From the NCBI RefSeq assembly GCF_020217005.1, contig NZ_JAIWOI010000058.1:1-10000 (forward strand): a stretch of 10,000 nt of DNA, read 5' to 3'. The position numbers were made by a program, and so were the translations under genes. Positions 1 through 5,376 of this stretch are shown here, in pieces. Every line of letters begins with the position of its first letter. Positions within the stretch are counted from its first letter, which is position 1. The notes under the pieces were generated by a model that was not told where the DNA came from, did not search any database, and saw only the letters and a list, made by a program, of their open reading frames with translations. This DNA comes from Rheinheimera sp. Its GTDB lineage: Bacteria > Pseudomonadota > Gammaproteobacteria > Enterobacterales > Alteromonadaceae.

Positions 1-665
1 GTCGTGAAAACTTAGGTGAAAAAATAGGTGGTTTTGTTGCCTATATCCTGATCCCTTTGTGTCTGATTGGCTGTTCTTACCCTGCTGTGGATATAGGTGC
101 AGGTGAAAAAGAGCGCGGCACTTTAGAAACCTTATTGATATGCCCGATCAGCAGAACTTCTATCGTATTAGGTAAGTTTCTGACCGTGTTAACCACAGGC
201 CTCGCTTCTGCACTTATTACTGTCAGTAGTTTTGGCGGTTGGGGTTATGTGATTGGCTCCCTGATGGGCGTGGACATAGTGGCGAAAACCATGTCGACTT
301 TAGGCATAGCCGATCTGCTGTTGATCCTGATGATGCTGATCCCGCTCTCTGCTATTTTTGCCTCTTTATTGCTGTCTTTATCTATTTATGCCCGCAGCTT
401 TAAAGAAGCGCAAAACTACATAGGCCCCTTGAGCATGATCGTCTTTATGCCGCTGATTGTCGCTTTGATGCCGGGTGTAGAACTGACCTGGGCCATGGCG
501 ATGTTACCTATAGCGAACGTGGCTTTGGCTATTAAAGAGTTAATCAAAGGCACCATGGATATCAGCATGCTGCTGGTTATTTTTGGTTCAACCGCAGTGA
601 TAGCCGGGGCTATGCTGGCGTTTTGCGTCAGCTGGTTCCAAAAAGAAAAAGTATTGTTCAGATAA
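1..665 (+). CDS. ABC-2 type transporter permease, NatB-like (3' part)
   Basis: This is the C-terminal 220 residues of an inner-membrane ABC exporter permease; the frame is open to the left window edge, so the start lies outside. The stretch GEKERGTLETLL followed by P-x-SR and GKF is the signature of the NatB/ABC-2 permease family, which works with a NatA-type ATPase to extrude Na+ or another solute. After this cytoplasmic loop the sequence shows about five hydrophobic segments, including one near VALMPGVELTWAMAMLPIAN and a last one ending shortly before the C-terminal QKEKVLFR. The ATPase partner would be expected just upstream. The substrate cannot be decided from this part. The family call is well supported; the Na+ role is inference from homologues. 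Confidence 0.85.
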   Translation, partial: RENLGEKIGGFVAYILIPLCLIGCSYPAVDIGAGEKERGTLETLLICPISRTSIVLGKFLTVLTTGLASALITVSSFGGWGYVIGSLMGVDIVAKTMSTLGIADLLLILMMLIPLSAIFASLLLSLSIYARSFKEAQNYIGPLSMIVFMPLIVALMPGVELTWAMAMLPIANVALAIKELIKGTMDISMLLVIFGSTAVIAGAMLAFCVSWFQKEKVLFR

Positions 666-687
666 AACGGCGGGATATGTTTGCTGT

Positions 688-710
688 AGGGCGGGGCTTG
701 TCTCCACCCT
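688..710. repeat. GC-rich imperfect palindrome, REP-like
   Basis: AGGGCGGGG (688-696) pairs with CTCCACCCT (702-710) over a 5-nt loop, with one mismatch and one G-T pair. Short GTAGGGCGGGG-type palindromes often sit between genes as REP-like elements. No U-tract follows, so it is probably not a terminator by itself. Only one copy is seen in this window, so its repeat status in the genome is inferred. Confidence 0.4.
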
Positions 711-732
711 AAGTCTATCTGAGTCAATGCAG

Positions 733-763
733 GGGCGTCGTTTATCGGCGCCCGTTTCGTTTC
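733..763 (+). terminator. Terminator-like hairpin after the NatB-like gene
   Basis: GGGCGTCG (733-740) pairs with CGGCGCCC (746-753) as an 8-bp stem with one G-T pair and a TTTAT loop, followed by the T-rich tract GTTTCGTTTC. It is likely the terminator of the permease gene. It also argues that the following Nudix gene starts downstream of it, at 790, because an ATG at 727 would place the hairpin inside the coding region. Confidence 0.6.
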
Positions 764-789
764 TAATCCTATGCAGAGTCTATCGTCCA

Positions 790-1539
790 ATGAAGTTATT
801 TGACGCTATCGTAAATCCCTACAACGGCTGCTACATAGGGCCAGCCCAATTACCTGATTCTGCCGCCGAATTTGCCGCTCGTCTGGCCGCATCTGTCGAA
901 GCCTGGCAGCATCTGCATGCTTTAGTCTGGCTTGAGATACCGGCCTGCCGTTCAGAATTGATTGCTGCAGCTGTCGCACTAGGTTTTAGCTTTCATCACT
1001 GTGCGCCGGACCAACTGATGTTATGCAAAAAGCTACAGGCCGATAGCTATTTACCTTTAGCCGCTACTCATAGCATTGGGGTAGGGGCAGTGGTTTTATC
1101 CGCTGCTGGCAAAGTATTACTGGTGCAGGAAAAACCACTGCCAGGCAAAAGCCCTGGTTATTTTAAATTGCCAGGCGGTATGGTAGATGCCAAAGAGCAT
1201 CTGGCCGATGCGGCAGTGCGTGAAGTGCAGGAAGAAACCGGAGTCACAGCCCGTTTCGACAGTTTTTTAGGCTTACGCCACCATCATCAGGGCCAGTTTG
1301 GCGCATCGAATTTGTATATGGTGTGTCGTTTAACTGCTGAAGAAACTGACCCCACGCCAGACCCACGCGAAATACTGCAGGCACGCTGGTTCGACTGCAC
1401 TGACTACCTGGCCGACCCCAACGCCAGTTTTTACAACAAGCTGTTGGTGCAAACCGCCTTAACTGGTCCGCGCCTTTCCAGTCAGAAAGTACCGGGTTAT
1501 ATGAAAGACCCGGATGAGTATGAGATTTTTATCGGGTAG
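790..1539 (+). CDS. Nudix hydrolase with N-terminal pre-Nudix domain
   Basis: This is a 249-residue Nudix-family pyrophosphatase, probably cytoplasmic, that would cleave a nucleoside diphosphate linked to another moiety (X). A full Nudix box is present at about residues 130-152: GMVDAKE, then seven residues, then REVQEETGV. It fits G-x5-E-x7-REUxEExGU with all metal-binding glutamates. The roughly 95 residues before it (MKLFDAIVNPYNGCYIG onward) resemble the N-terminal domain of the NUDT6/plant NUDT group. An in-frame ATG at 727 would add 21 residues, but those would be coded through a terminator-like hairpin and are not domain-like, so 790 is preferred; no clear Shine-Dalgarno sequence precedes either. 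The exact substrate is unknown. Confidence 0.88.
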   Translation: MKLFDAIVNPYNGCYIGPAQLPDSAAEFAARLAASVEAWQHLHALVWLEIPACRSELIAAAVALGFSFHHCAPDQLMLCKKLQADSYLPLAATHSIGVGAVVLSAAGKVLLVQEKPLPGKSPGYFKLPGGMVDAKEHLADAAVREVQEETGVTARFDSFLGLRHHHQGQFGASNLYMVCRLTAEETDPTPDPREILQARWFDCTDYLADPNASFYNKLLVQTALTGPRLSSQKVPGYMKDPDEYEIFIG

Positions 1540-1591
1540 GTTCAGATGTAAATACTTTTGGTTCAAAGGCGTTATCAACCAACAGTTGAGC

Positions 1592-1597
1592 TATAGT
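1592..1597 (+). promoter_or_regulatory. Possible -10 box of the toxin-antitoxin operon
   Basis: TATAGT matches the sigma-70 -10 consensus at five of six positions and would start a transcript about 40 nt before the antitoxin ATG. No good -35 box is found 16-18 bp upstream, so this is tentative. Confidence 0.3.
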
Positions 1598-1642
1598 GTT
1601 CGAAGAGTTAGGCTATTCACATGATGAAGGTGGAGTAAAAAG

Positions 1643-1855
1643 ATGTTAAGTATCCAGATCGACAATCCAGAACTGGAAGCCGAATTAAAACAGGCATTTG
1701 GCAGTAATCCGCAGTCTGTAGTTAAAGCTTTTGCAGACTTTGTACAGGCAAGAAGATTAGCCGACGATATTCAAACTTCGATAGCAGAGTTAGAGCAAGA
1801 CAAGGCACTCAAATCCGCTGACGTGTTTACATCTATTCGTGCAAGGTATGAGTGA
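1643..1855 (+). CDS. Antitoxin of a ParE/RelE-type toxin-antitoxin pair
   Basis: This 70-residue acidic protein is placed directly before, and overlapping, a ParE/RelE-type toxin gene, the usual antitoxin position. It starts MLSIQIDNPELEAELKQAF, a short beta strand followed by a helix, as in ribbon-helix-helix-like or Phd-like N-terminal DNA-binding parts. It ends with the charged tail DVFTSIRARYE, which would wrap the toxin. A strong Shine-Dalgarno (AGGTGGAG, 1628-1635) lies 7 nt before the ATG. Its stop codon overlaps the toxin start in ATGAGTGA, so the two are translationally coupled. Antitoxin-toxin complexes of this class usually repress their own operon. The antitoxin subfamily is not firmly recognised; the call rests on size, order and partner. 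Confidence 0.8.
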   Translation: MLSIQIDNPELEAELKQAFGSNPQSVVKAFADFVQARRLADDIQTSIAELEQDKALKSADVFTSIRARYE

Positions 1856-2135
1856 CTTACAACTGGTTTTTTCGCCACGCGCAAAAGAGCGTTTATTGCA
1901 AATTGCTGAATACCTCTCTGGTCAAGGGCTAGAAAATGCCTTTGTTATTGAATACCTGAATCAGTTTGAATTGTGGTTAAATAAAGTTCTGCTCGAGTTT
2001 CCTGAATCAGGTATTGAACTTCCAGAATATGGACCAGGGATAAGAAAGGTCTGTTACAAGAAGTACAGCTTTGTTTACCGCGTTACGTCCTCTCAAATAG
2101 AAATTCTGACCGTTTTTCGCGACAACCTGCCTTAA
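1848..2135 (+). CDS. ParE/RelE-family toxin
   Basis: This 95-residue protein has the ParE/RelE fold signature. The N-terminal strand plus helix (LQLVFSPRAKERLLQIAEYL) is followed by a central helical stretch and then the C-terminal strands RKVCYKKYSFVYRV and QIEILTVFRDNLP. Family members either inhibit DNA gyrase (ParE) or cleave mRNA on the ribosome (RelE). The C-terminal form looks more ParE-like, but the target cannot be decided here. The ATG at 1848 is chosen because it overlaps the antitoxin stop by 8 nt; a GTG at 1839 would add three residues. The stop lies inside a hairpin (2134-2177). Confidence 0.85.
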   Translation: MSDLQLVFSPRAKERLLQIAEYLSGQGLENAFVIEYLNQFELWLNKVLLEFPESGIELPEYGPGIRKVCYKKYSFVYRVTSSQIEILTVFRDNLP

Positions 2136-2398
2136 GTTTGTGTTTGGAAGTCATCCGCAAAGTACAAACAGAAACTTGTTATGTTAGGGCATGAACTGTA
2201 AGTGCTTGCATCAATCAACTTAAATAGCCACTCAAAATAAACTGCCCGCTCCCACAGAACCAATACTTAAATCATATTTTAGAAACAGCACAGAGAAAAA
2301 CTTGTCTTTTAATCTCCTATCAATTTCAGGAAAATACTGAATTCTCAGCTTGGACCCAAAAAGTCATTGCTTATTTCAAAATACCACCTTAAGTTTGT
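2130..2398. repeat. 12-bp direct repeats bounding a 245-bp segment
   Basis: CCTTAAGTTTGT occurs exactly at 2130-2141 and again at 2387-2398. The first copy carries the toxin stop; the second overlaps the stop of the minus-strand ORF at 2389-2535. The stretch between them is AT-rich with no clear complete gene. It holds open but start-less frames on both strands: about 54 codons on +, ending at 2392, and about 43 codons on -, ending at 2232. I cannot assign either. Confidence 0.4.
2134..2177 (+). terminator. Hairpin at the toxin stop codon
   Basis: AAGTTTGTGTTTG (2134-2146) pairs with CAAACAGAAACTT (2165-2177): 13 positions with one mismatch and an 18-nt loop. It begins within the toxin stop codon. 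No U-run follows (GTTATGTT), so it may end or stabilise the mRNA rather than act as a classical terminator. Confidence 0.35.
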
Positions 2399-2535
2399 TG
2401 CAAATAAGTTGCAAGTGTAACTGCATTGCCGGCAATGGATGTCATGGCACCTAGTTTCTCTTTGGTTGCATCGCCTTGGAGTGTTACGTCATGCTTTCTA
2501 TCCTTACTTTGCATAAGTATATGTATTCGGGCCAT
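2389..2535 (-). CDS. Small hypothetical protein, 48 residues
   Basis: This is an uninterrupted 48-codon frame from ATG (2533-2535) to TAA (2389-2391) on the minus strand, in a stretch with no other gene. The product starts MARIHILMQSKDRKHDV and ends NAVTLATYLQQT. Its composition is strongly protein-like: charged first half, then a small-residue, alpha-helical Ala/Thr-rich second half with no signal peptide. An in-frame TAA lies four codons before the ATG, so the start is fixed unless a GTG/TTG inside is used; the ribosome binding site is weak. It contains the perfect 14-bp palindrome CATTGCCGGCAATG (2424-2437). No family is recognised. It runs in the same direction as the cassette genes at 3491-5361, so it could be an old cassette gene, but no attC is visible beside it. 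Confidence 0.5.
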   Translation of the reverse strand: MARIHILMQSKDRKHDVTLQGDATKEKLGAMTSIAGNAVTLATYLQQT

Positions 2536-2578
2536 TGTTCTTGGTTAATCGGCCTGGGCTCATTCAATATTAAAGGAA

Positions 2579-3001
2579 ATGAAATTGAATAAAAAAGCAA
2601 TAATAAATAAGTTGTTACTATTGGGTGGTTGGGTATTTTGGATATATCTAATTACTACAGCATTTGTGTATGTATTGAAACCATATACGCAAATTGAATG
2701 CTACAACGAAGTAACTCAACGTTCTGAATCTCCAGAGAAAAACAAGATCGCTGAGGTGAGAATTAGGGATTGCGTGGGTGGCACATCAGATTATTTTGGA
2801 ACAGTGAGTCTAAGCGACAAGAACTCACCTGAAGAAAGCACAGTCGTTTTTGAGTTTAACGGAACACCAGATGAAAGCGGGTTGAGTATTGAATGGGAAT
2901 CAAAAGATACGCTTTTAGTGAAGATGAAGACAATTAAAAAGGCGAACCGATTAGTTCGCTACGGTAACGACGTAAAAGTGAAATTTGAAATTACAAAATA
3001 G
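2579..3001 (+). CDS. Hypothetical membrane-anchored protein
   Basis: This 140-residue protein has one N-terminal membrane segment at about residues 11-33 (LLLLGGWVFWIYLITTAFVY) after a lysine-rich start, so the rest probably lies in the periplasm. The outer part has two cysteines (in IECYNEV and IRDCVGG) that could form a disulfide. Beta-type strands end in GLSIEWESKDTLLVKM and VKVKFEITK. This layout resembles small anchored beta-sandwich proteins such as the DUF5412 type, but I do not claim membership. The Shine-Dalgarno AAAGGA (2572-2577) is very close to the ATG at 2579 and better placed for the TTG at 2585, so the product may start two residues later. The gene at 3012 follows within 10 bp. 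Base use is AT-rich compared with the flanks. Confidence 0.7.
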   Translation: MKLNKKAIINKLLLLGGWVFWIYLITTAFVYVLKPYTQIECYNEVTQRSESPEKNKIAEVRIRDCVGGTSDYFGTVSLSDKNSPEESTVVFEFNGTPDESGLSIEWESKDTLLVKMKTIKKANRLVRYGNDVKVKFEITK

Positions 3002-3011
3002 CGGTGGGATT

Positions 3012-3140
3012 ATGACAACATTAATAAAAATATTACTGATAATTTCAGTGATGCTTATTTCGCAGACAACCTTTGCTGCGAGCTGTGCAAACATACAACT
3101 CACTGAAAAGGCAACACAATATAAAGAAAATCTAACTTAG
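3012..3140 (+). CDS. Small exported peptide, possibly truncated
   Basis: This 42-residue frame starts with a clear secretion signal: Met-Thr-Thr, one Lys, a hydrophobic core (LLIISVMLIS) and a likely signal peptidase I site after TTFA-A. Only about 20 residues would remain after cleavage, with one Cys. GGTGGGA (3003-3009) can serve as ribosome binding site, and the gene lies 10 bp after the 2579-3001 gene, so the two are probably cotranscribed. The TAG stop sits in the centre of a core-site-like palindrome (3130-3146). Reading past TAG gives only ten more codons before the next stop, so the gene was probably longer once and has been cut here. Function is unknown. Confidence 0.5.
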   Translation: MTTLIKILLIISVMLISQTTFAASCANIQLTEKATQYKENLT

Positions 3141-3146
3141 TTAGAT
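3130..3146. other. Back-to-back core-type sites (collapsed attC candidate)
   Basis: ATCTAAC (3130-3136), then TTA, then GTTAGAT (3140-3146). The two heptamers are perfect inverted copies and fit the integron inverse core RYYYAAC and core GTTRRRY exactly, but with none of the usual 50-100 bp between them. Two convergent truncated frames stop inside it. It may be the scar of an attC that lost its middle, or chance. Confidence 0.35.
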
Positions 3147-3262
3147 AAGTTGTGTGCAAAGGTAACTAATTGATAGTTTTCAGAACCGCTTATTGTTTTT
3201 GAGCCGACAATAGCTCTACCTGGTAACTCTGATGTTAAAGTTTTAAGCAGCTCAAACGACCT
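3137..3262 (-). pseudogene. C-terminal fragment of an unknown protein
   Basis: A 41-codon start-less frame on the minus strand ends at TAA (3137-3139). The residues are strongly protein-like: FELLKTLTSELPGRAIVGSK, then a mixed strand-like stretch ending VTFAHNLSN. Just upstream in this frame is a stop, and there the sequence changes into GGTCAGGT-type repeat material (from about 3266), so the fragment was probably cut off by that element. It has the same direction as the cassette genes. No family is recognised. Confidence 0.4.
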
Positions 3263-3265
3263 TTA

Positions 3266-3490
3266 GGGTCAGGTCTAGCATCTTGCTCCACACCACAAAG
3301 GAAAAATATGTTAGCTGTTTTCTGTGAGCTTTTTCGTTTTTACTTTTATTAAAGCATTGAAATTGAATCAACTAATTATCTCGGGGCAAAGGGCAAGATC
3401 TGACACCATTAATTGTTTGCGGGGGCAAAGGGCAAGATCTGACACCATTAATTGTTTGCGGCCTTATTTTAAGGACGTGGTCAGGTGCCT
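3266..3490. mobile_element. Repeat-rich segment, possible non-coding mobile element remnant
   Basis: This segment lies between the gene fragment ending near 3262 and the cassette gene ending at 3491 and has no credible gene. Related GTCAGRTC-type motifs recur: GGTCAGGTCTAGCATCTTGC near its left end, two inverted forms GGGCAAGATCTGAC in the tandem repeat, and GGTCAGGTGCC at its right end (3479-3489). From memory, similar GGTCAGATCTTGC-like sequences flank small Y1/REP-associated transposases in gammaproteobacteria; no transposase is present here. The segment stands where an attC for the 3491-3838 cassette would be expected. Confidence 0.35.
3383..3461. repeat. Perfect 39-bp tandem duplication
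   Basis: Two identical 39-bp copies (3383-3421 and 3422-3460, plus one matching base at 3461) begin GGGGCAAAGGGCAAGATCTG and end AATTGTTTGCG. The match ends abruptly at both sides. Because 39 is a multiple of three, a + strand frame through it repeats 13 residues, but that frame is not credible as a gene. Confidence 0.95.
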
Positions 3491-3838
3491 TTACCCAATT
3501 TTTGCTAGTGCTTCTTGAGCCGCTACCATAACAACTTTCCATTTAGCATCTTTCAATAGCTCATCAATAGATTGATTCTCGCTATCAATATTTCGCTCAA
3601 AAAGTTTTGTAAACTCCCAGAGGATTAATTTCTCATCCGCCGTAACGCTTTCAGATATTAAACCAGACCCTTTAGGTAAGGAGTCCATAACTAAATCATC
3701 AAACCACCAACAAACAAATTCGCTTTTATAGTCATTGTATTCAACTTTTGATGCAAATTCTCTCTGTCTCGGCGGAGACGATAAAAAGCTCAAAATTTCT
3801 AGGCACGAATTTCTGAATTTCGAGGCAGTACTGTCCAT
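3491..3838 (-). CDS. Integron cassette gene, unknown function
   Basis: This 115-residue, probably cytoplasmic protein starts MDSTASKFRNSCLEILSFLS. It has an aromatic core (EFVCWWFDDLVMDSL), an acidic middle and a helical C-terminal stretch KWKVVMVAAQEALAKIG. No catalytic motif or membrane segment is visible and I do not recognise the family. The ATG lies only 4 bp after the attC site at 3843-3918 in transcription direction, the normal layout of an integron cassette, and there is no separate promoter. Its own attC should follow the stop at 3491, but a repeat-rich segment is found there instead. GC content is lower than in the flanking kef genes. Confidence 0.75.
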   Translation of the reverse strand: MDSTASKFRNSCLEILSFLSSPPRQREFASKVEYNDYKSEFVCWWFDDLVMDSLPKGSGLISESVTADEKLILWEFTKLFERNIDSENQSIDELLKDAKWKVVMVAAQEALAKIG

Positions 3839-3842
3839 AGTT

Positions 3843-3918
3843 ACCTAACGTTTGGTTAAGGGGCGGGCTTTACCCCGTCCCAGTGAGCGAAGTGAACGAT
3901 TTGAACCACTTGTTAGCC
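3843..3918 (-). other. attC recombination site, near-canonical
   Basis: Read on the minus strand, the site starts with R'' GGCTAAC and ends with R' GTTAGGT, which fits GTTRRRY. Inside, the L'' arm TGGTTCAA pairs with the L' arm TTAACCA with one unpaired base, the asymmetry that integron integrases use to choose strand. The centre (GGGACGGGG / CCCGCCCC and TTCACTTCGCTCA) can fold further. The 76-bp length is typical. The stop codon of the gene at 3913 lies within R''. Confidence 0.9.
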
Positions 3919-4458
3919 GTAATGCTGGATTTCGCCAAAATACCACTGCTCAGAAACATATGGATTTCCATCATCATCTTCGTCAGTACGCAGAACTCCA
4001 AGCTCACTAAAGCCCTCCGGTAGTGCTAGACCTAATTCTTGGGCAAGACTTTGTCCTTGGATTTTTTCAATTTTCCCGAAGCGTCCAGTTTGTTCCGTTG
4101 TGTGCTCTTTGAAATATTGTTCACTTGTATAAATACACAGTTCGCTAGAGAACATACAGGGCAGTGAAATAACGCATGTGACTCTAAAGCACTCAGCGTA
4201 TTGTGGTTTGGCTTTGTATATATGGTATGCGGCATCTATAAGTTGCTGTGCACAAAATGCTTGTATGCTCTTGGTGGTTTGCTTACCCTCAACAAGATTT
4301 CGATACACAGGAATTTTATAGTTCCAGTACTTTTCCTCTGACGTTATCTGGAGTGGAAAATATCCTGAAAGCGACTCTTTCCAACGCGCGAGTGCGCGTA
4401 AACGACGTGGTATGCCACGAAGCTTTTTGTTGCTAAACGAAGATCTGCCTGCTGTCAT
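3913..4458 (-). CDS. Integron cassette gene, DUF3916-like protein
   Basis: This is a 181-residue soluble protein. The N-terminus is basic (KKLRGIPRRLRALARWKESL, residues 11-30), followed by EEKYWNYKIPVYRNLVEGKQ (41-60), a helix with CAQQLIDAAYHIYKAKP, and the strand-rich RVTCVISLPCMFSSELCIYT (92-111). It ends in an acidic loop (RTDEDDDGNPYVSEQWYFGE). From memory this pattern fits the DUF3916 family, whose function is unknown; the match is not verified. The ATG lies 7 bp after R' of the attC at 4466-4525, and the stop is inside the next attC, so this is a complete cassette. It has no promoter of its own, so expression would depend on an upstream promoter. Confidence 0.8.
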   Translation of the reverse strand: MTAGRSSFSNKKLRGIPRRLRALARWKESLSGYFPLQITSEEKYWNYKIPVYRNLVEGKQTTKSIQAFCAQQLIDAAYHIYKAKPQYAECFRVTCVISLPCMFSSELCIYTSEQYFKEHTTEQTGRFGKIEKIQGQSLAQELGLALPEGFSELGVLRTDEDDDGNPYVSEQWYFGEIQHYG

Positions 4459-4465
4459 AAAGTAC

Positions 4466-4525
4466 GGCTAACGCTGCTAGCCGCAGCCAGCGCTGTTTGC
4501 TGGCGATAAAATTTGTTTGTTATAA
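4466..4525 (-). other. attC recombination site, degenerate arms
   Basis: On the minus strand it begins TTATAAC immediately after the stop of the upstream cassette gene and ends GTTAGCC (4466-4472), with 60 bp in total. The centre folds as GCCAGC/GCTGGC. The outer L arms pair poorly, so this is a weaker attC than its neighbour, but its place exactly between two cassette genes supports it. Confidence 0.65.
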
Positions 4526-4526
4526 A

Positions 4527-4949
4527 TCACCTTTCGATTAACCAATATACTATCGCAGCAAATGGGACAACAATAATACAAAAAGTTAACAGTCCTACGC
4601 TCGTTTGGAGAGCAGTGTTAACTAAGGCATCACCGCCTATAAAGTAATTAAAGGCCATAGCAAAAACTATAACTGAGACTACACAAGAGCAAATACCAGA
4701 AATTAACAATTTAAGCACTATCGTAGTATTTAATTTTTGAAAGACTATCCTGAATACCGTATAACCAAAAATTGAAGTACAAATAGCCACGCCAACAGCG
4801 AAAAATAACGAAAAGAATAAAATAGGTAACAAAGCTAATGTCATTTCACTTTGGATGGTGGCAACCACAATAGTAGCGGCAATAAAAGCCATCCAGTAGC
4901 CAGCAATCGCTGAAACAACGTAGGTAGAAAATTTAGGCTCAATTTGCAT
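4527..4949 (-). CDS. Integron cassette gene, four-helix membrane protein
   Basis: This 140-residue integral membrane protein has four hydrophobic segments at about 9-31, 38-66, 77-101 and 112-137. Polar turns separate them (TIQSEMT, FQKLNTT, GGDALVNTALQTS), and it ends WLIER. No known transporter or enzyme motif is seen and the family is not recognised. The frame is open 44 codons further upstream, but that part runs through the attC at 4954-5010 and into the preceding cassette gene. The ATG at 4947-4949, just after the attC R' box, is therefore the proper start (MQIEPKFSTYVV). There is almost no leader and no Shine-Dalgarno, as is common for cassette genes. The stop touches the next attC, so the cassette is complete. 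Confidence 0.75.
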   Translation of the reverse strand: MQIEPKFSTYVVSAIAGYWMAFIAATIVVATIQSEMTLALLPILFFSLFFAVGVAICTSIFGYTVFRIVFQKLNTTIVLKLLISGICSCVVSVIVFAMAFNYFIGGDALVNTALQTSVGLLTFCIIVVPFAAIVYWLIER

Positions 4950-4953
4950 ATAA

Positions 4954-5010
4954 GTTATAACGCCCGCAATAGCCGAGAGCGAAGCGAATCGGTTGTTTGT
5001 GCTTGTTATG
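4954..5010 (-). other. attC recombination site
   Basis: On the minus strand CATAAC (R'') begins just after the stop of the gene at 5014 and the site ends GTTATAAC (R', 4954-4961), 57 bp in all. A central hairpin CCGA-TTCGCTTCGCTC-TCGG is present, and the flanking arms ACAACCGA and TCGGCTATTG pair with an unpaired base. Spacing, core boxes and position between two genes support attC. Confidence 0.75.
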
Positions 5011-5013
5011 TTT

Positions 5014-5361
5014 TTACCAATTCTCGTCATAATAGAAGGGTAATTTTGGAGAATCAAAATCACCCTCCCCATATTTCGCATCTATGTGCGCTGGCAGCAT
5101 ATTCCGCATCTTTTCGTGAATAGATGTGTGTAACAATTTAAATCCAGCGTGCTCATTGATCGAGATCGAACCCAGAAACCGTTCGATATCTTCAATATTT
5201 TTGTAATGCAATGGCTGATGAAAGAACCTTTGATATTCTTGTAAGGTCGAGAAAACGTACATCAAGTCTTTTAAATTGACCTCAACTTTCTCATCAGGAT
5301 CGATTGCCTCAAAACCGAAGGTAACAATCTCTTCCAAATTGTCAGTGTACTCTTTAGTCAC
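5014..5361 (-). CDS. Integron cassette gene, unknown function
   Basis: This 115-residue acidic soluble protein is encoded by the first cassette in reading direction. It starts with GTG (MTKEYTDNLEEIVTFGF) behind GGGG at about 7-nt spacing. Predicted helices include VNLKDLMYVFSTLQEYQRFF and the stretch NIEDIERFLGSI; the C-terminus is aromatic and acidic (LPFYYDENW). No motif or family is recognised. The stop codon is followed within 3 bp by the attC at 4954-5010. Upstream, a core-like ACATAAC (5377-5383) could be the cassette junction. Base use is AT-rich compared with the flanking kef genes. Confidence 0.72.
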   Translation of the reverse strand: MTKEYTDNLEEIVTFGFEAIDPDEKVEVNLKDLMYVFSTLQEYQRFFHQPLHYKNIEDIERFLGSISINEHAGFKLLHTSIHEKMRNMLPAHIDAKYGEGDFDSPKLPFYYDENW

Positions 5362-5376
5362 TTACTACCCCACGAA

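Noticed and set aside
416..790. Minus-strand frame of 124 codons
   Set aside because: Shadow of the permease gene; composition fits the antisense of a membrane protein.
1550..1576. R' end of an attC (TTGGTTCAA..GTTATC) before the antitoxin gene
   Set aside because: The box does not fit GTTRRRY and no complementary L'' arm or inverse core lies upstream.
2134..2190. attC site after the ParE toxin gene
   Set aside because: The hairpin and nearby GTTATG/GTTAGGG look similar, but no inverse core box fits on the other side; kept only as a hairpin.
2228..2392. + strand start-less frame of 54 codons
   Set aside because: Partly protein-like, but it competes with an equally open minus-strand frame (2232-2363), has no start codon and no known match; not called as a gene.
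3150..3316. Long attC between GTTACC and GCTAAC boxes on the minus strand
   Set aside because: About 170 bp with no arm pairing, and one end lies in a protein-like fragment.
3324..3518. + strand 64-codon frame with a doubled 13-residue unit
   Set aside because: It is created by the 39-bp tandem repeat; the codons outside it are not protein-like and it runs antisense into the cassette gene at 3491.
5014..5081. 68-bp overlap of two cassette genes as translational coupling
   Set aside because: The overlap vanishes once the downstream gene is started after the attC site.
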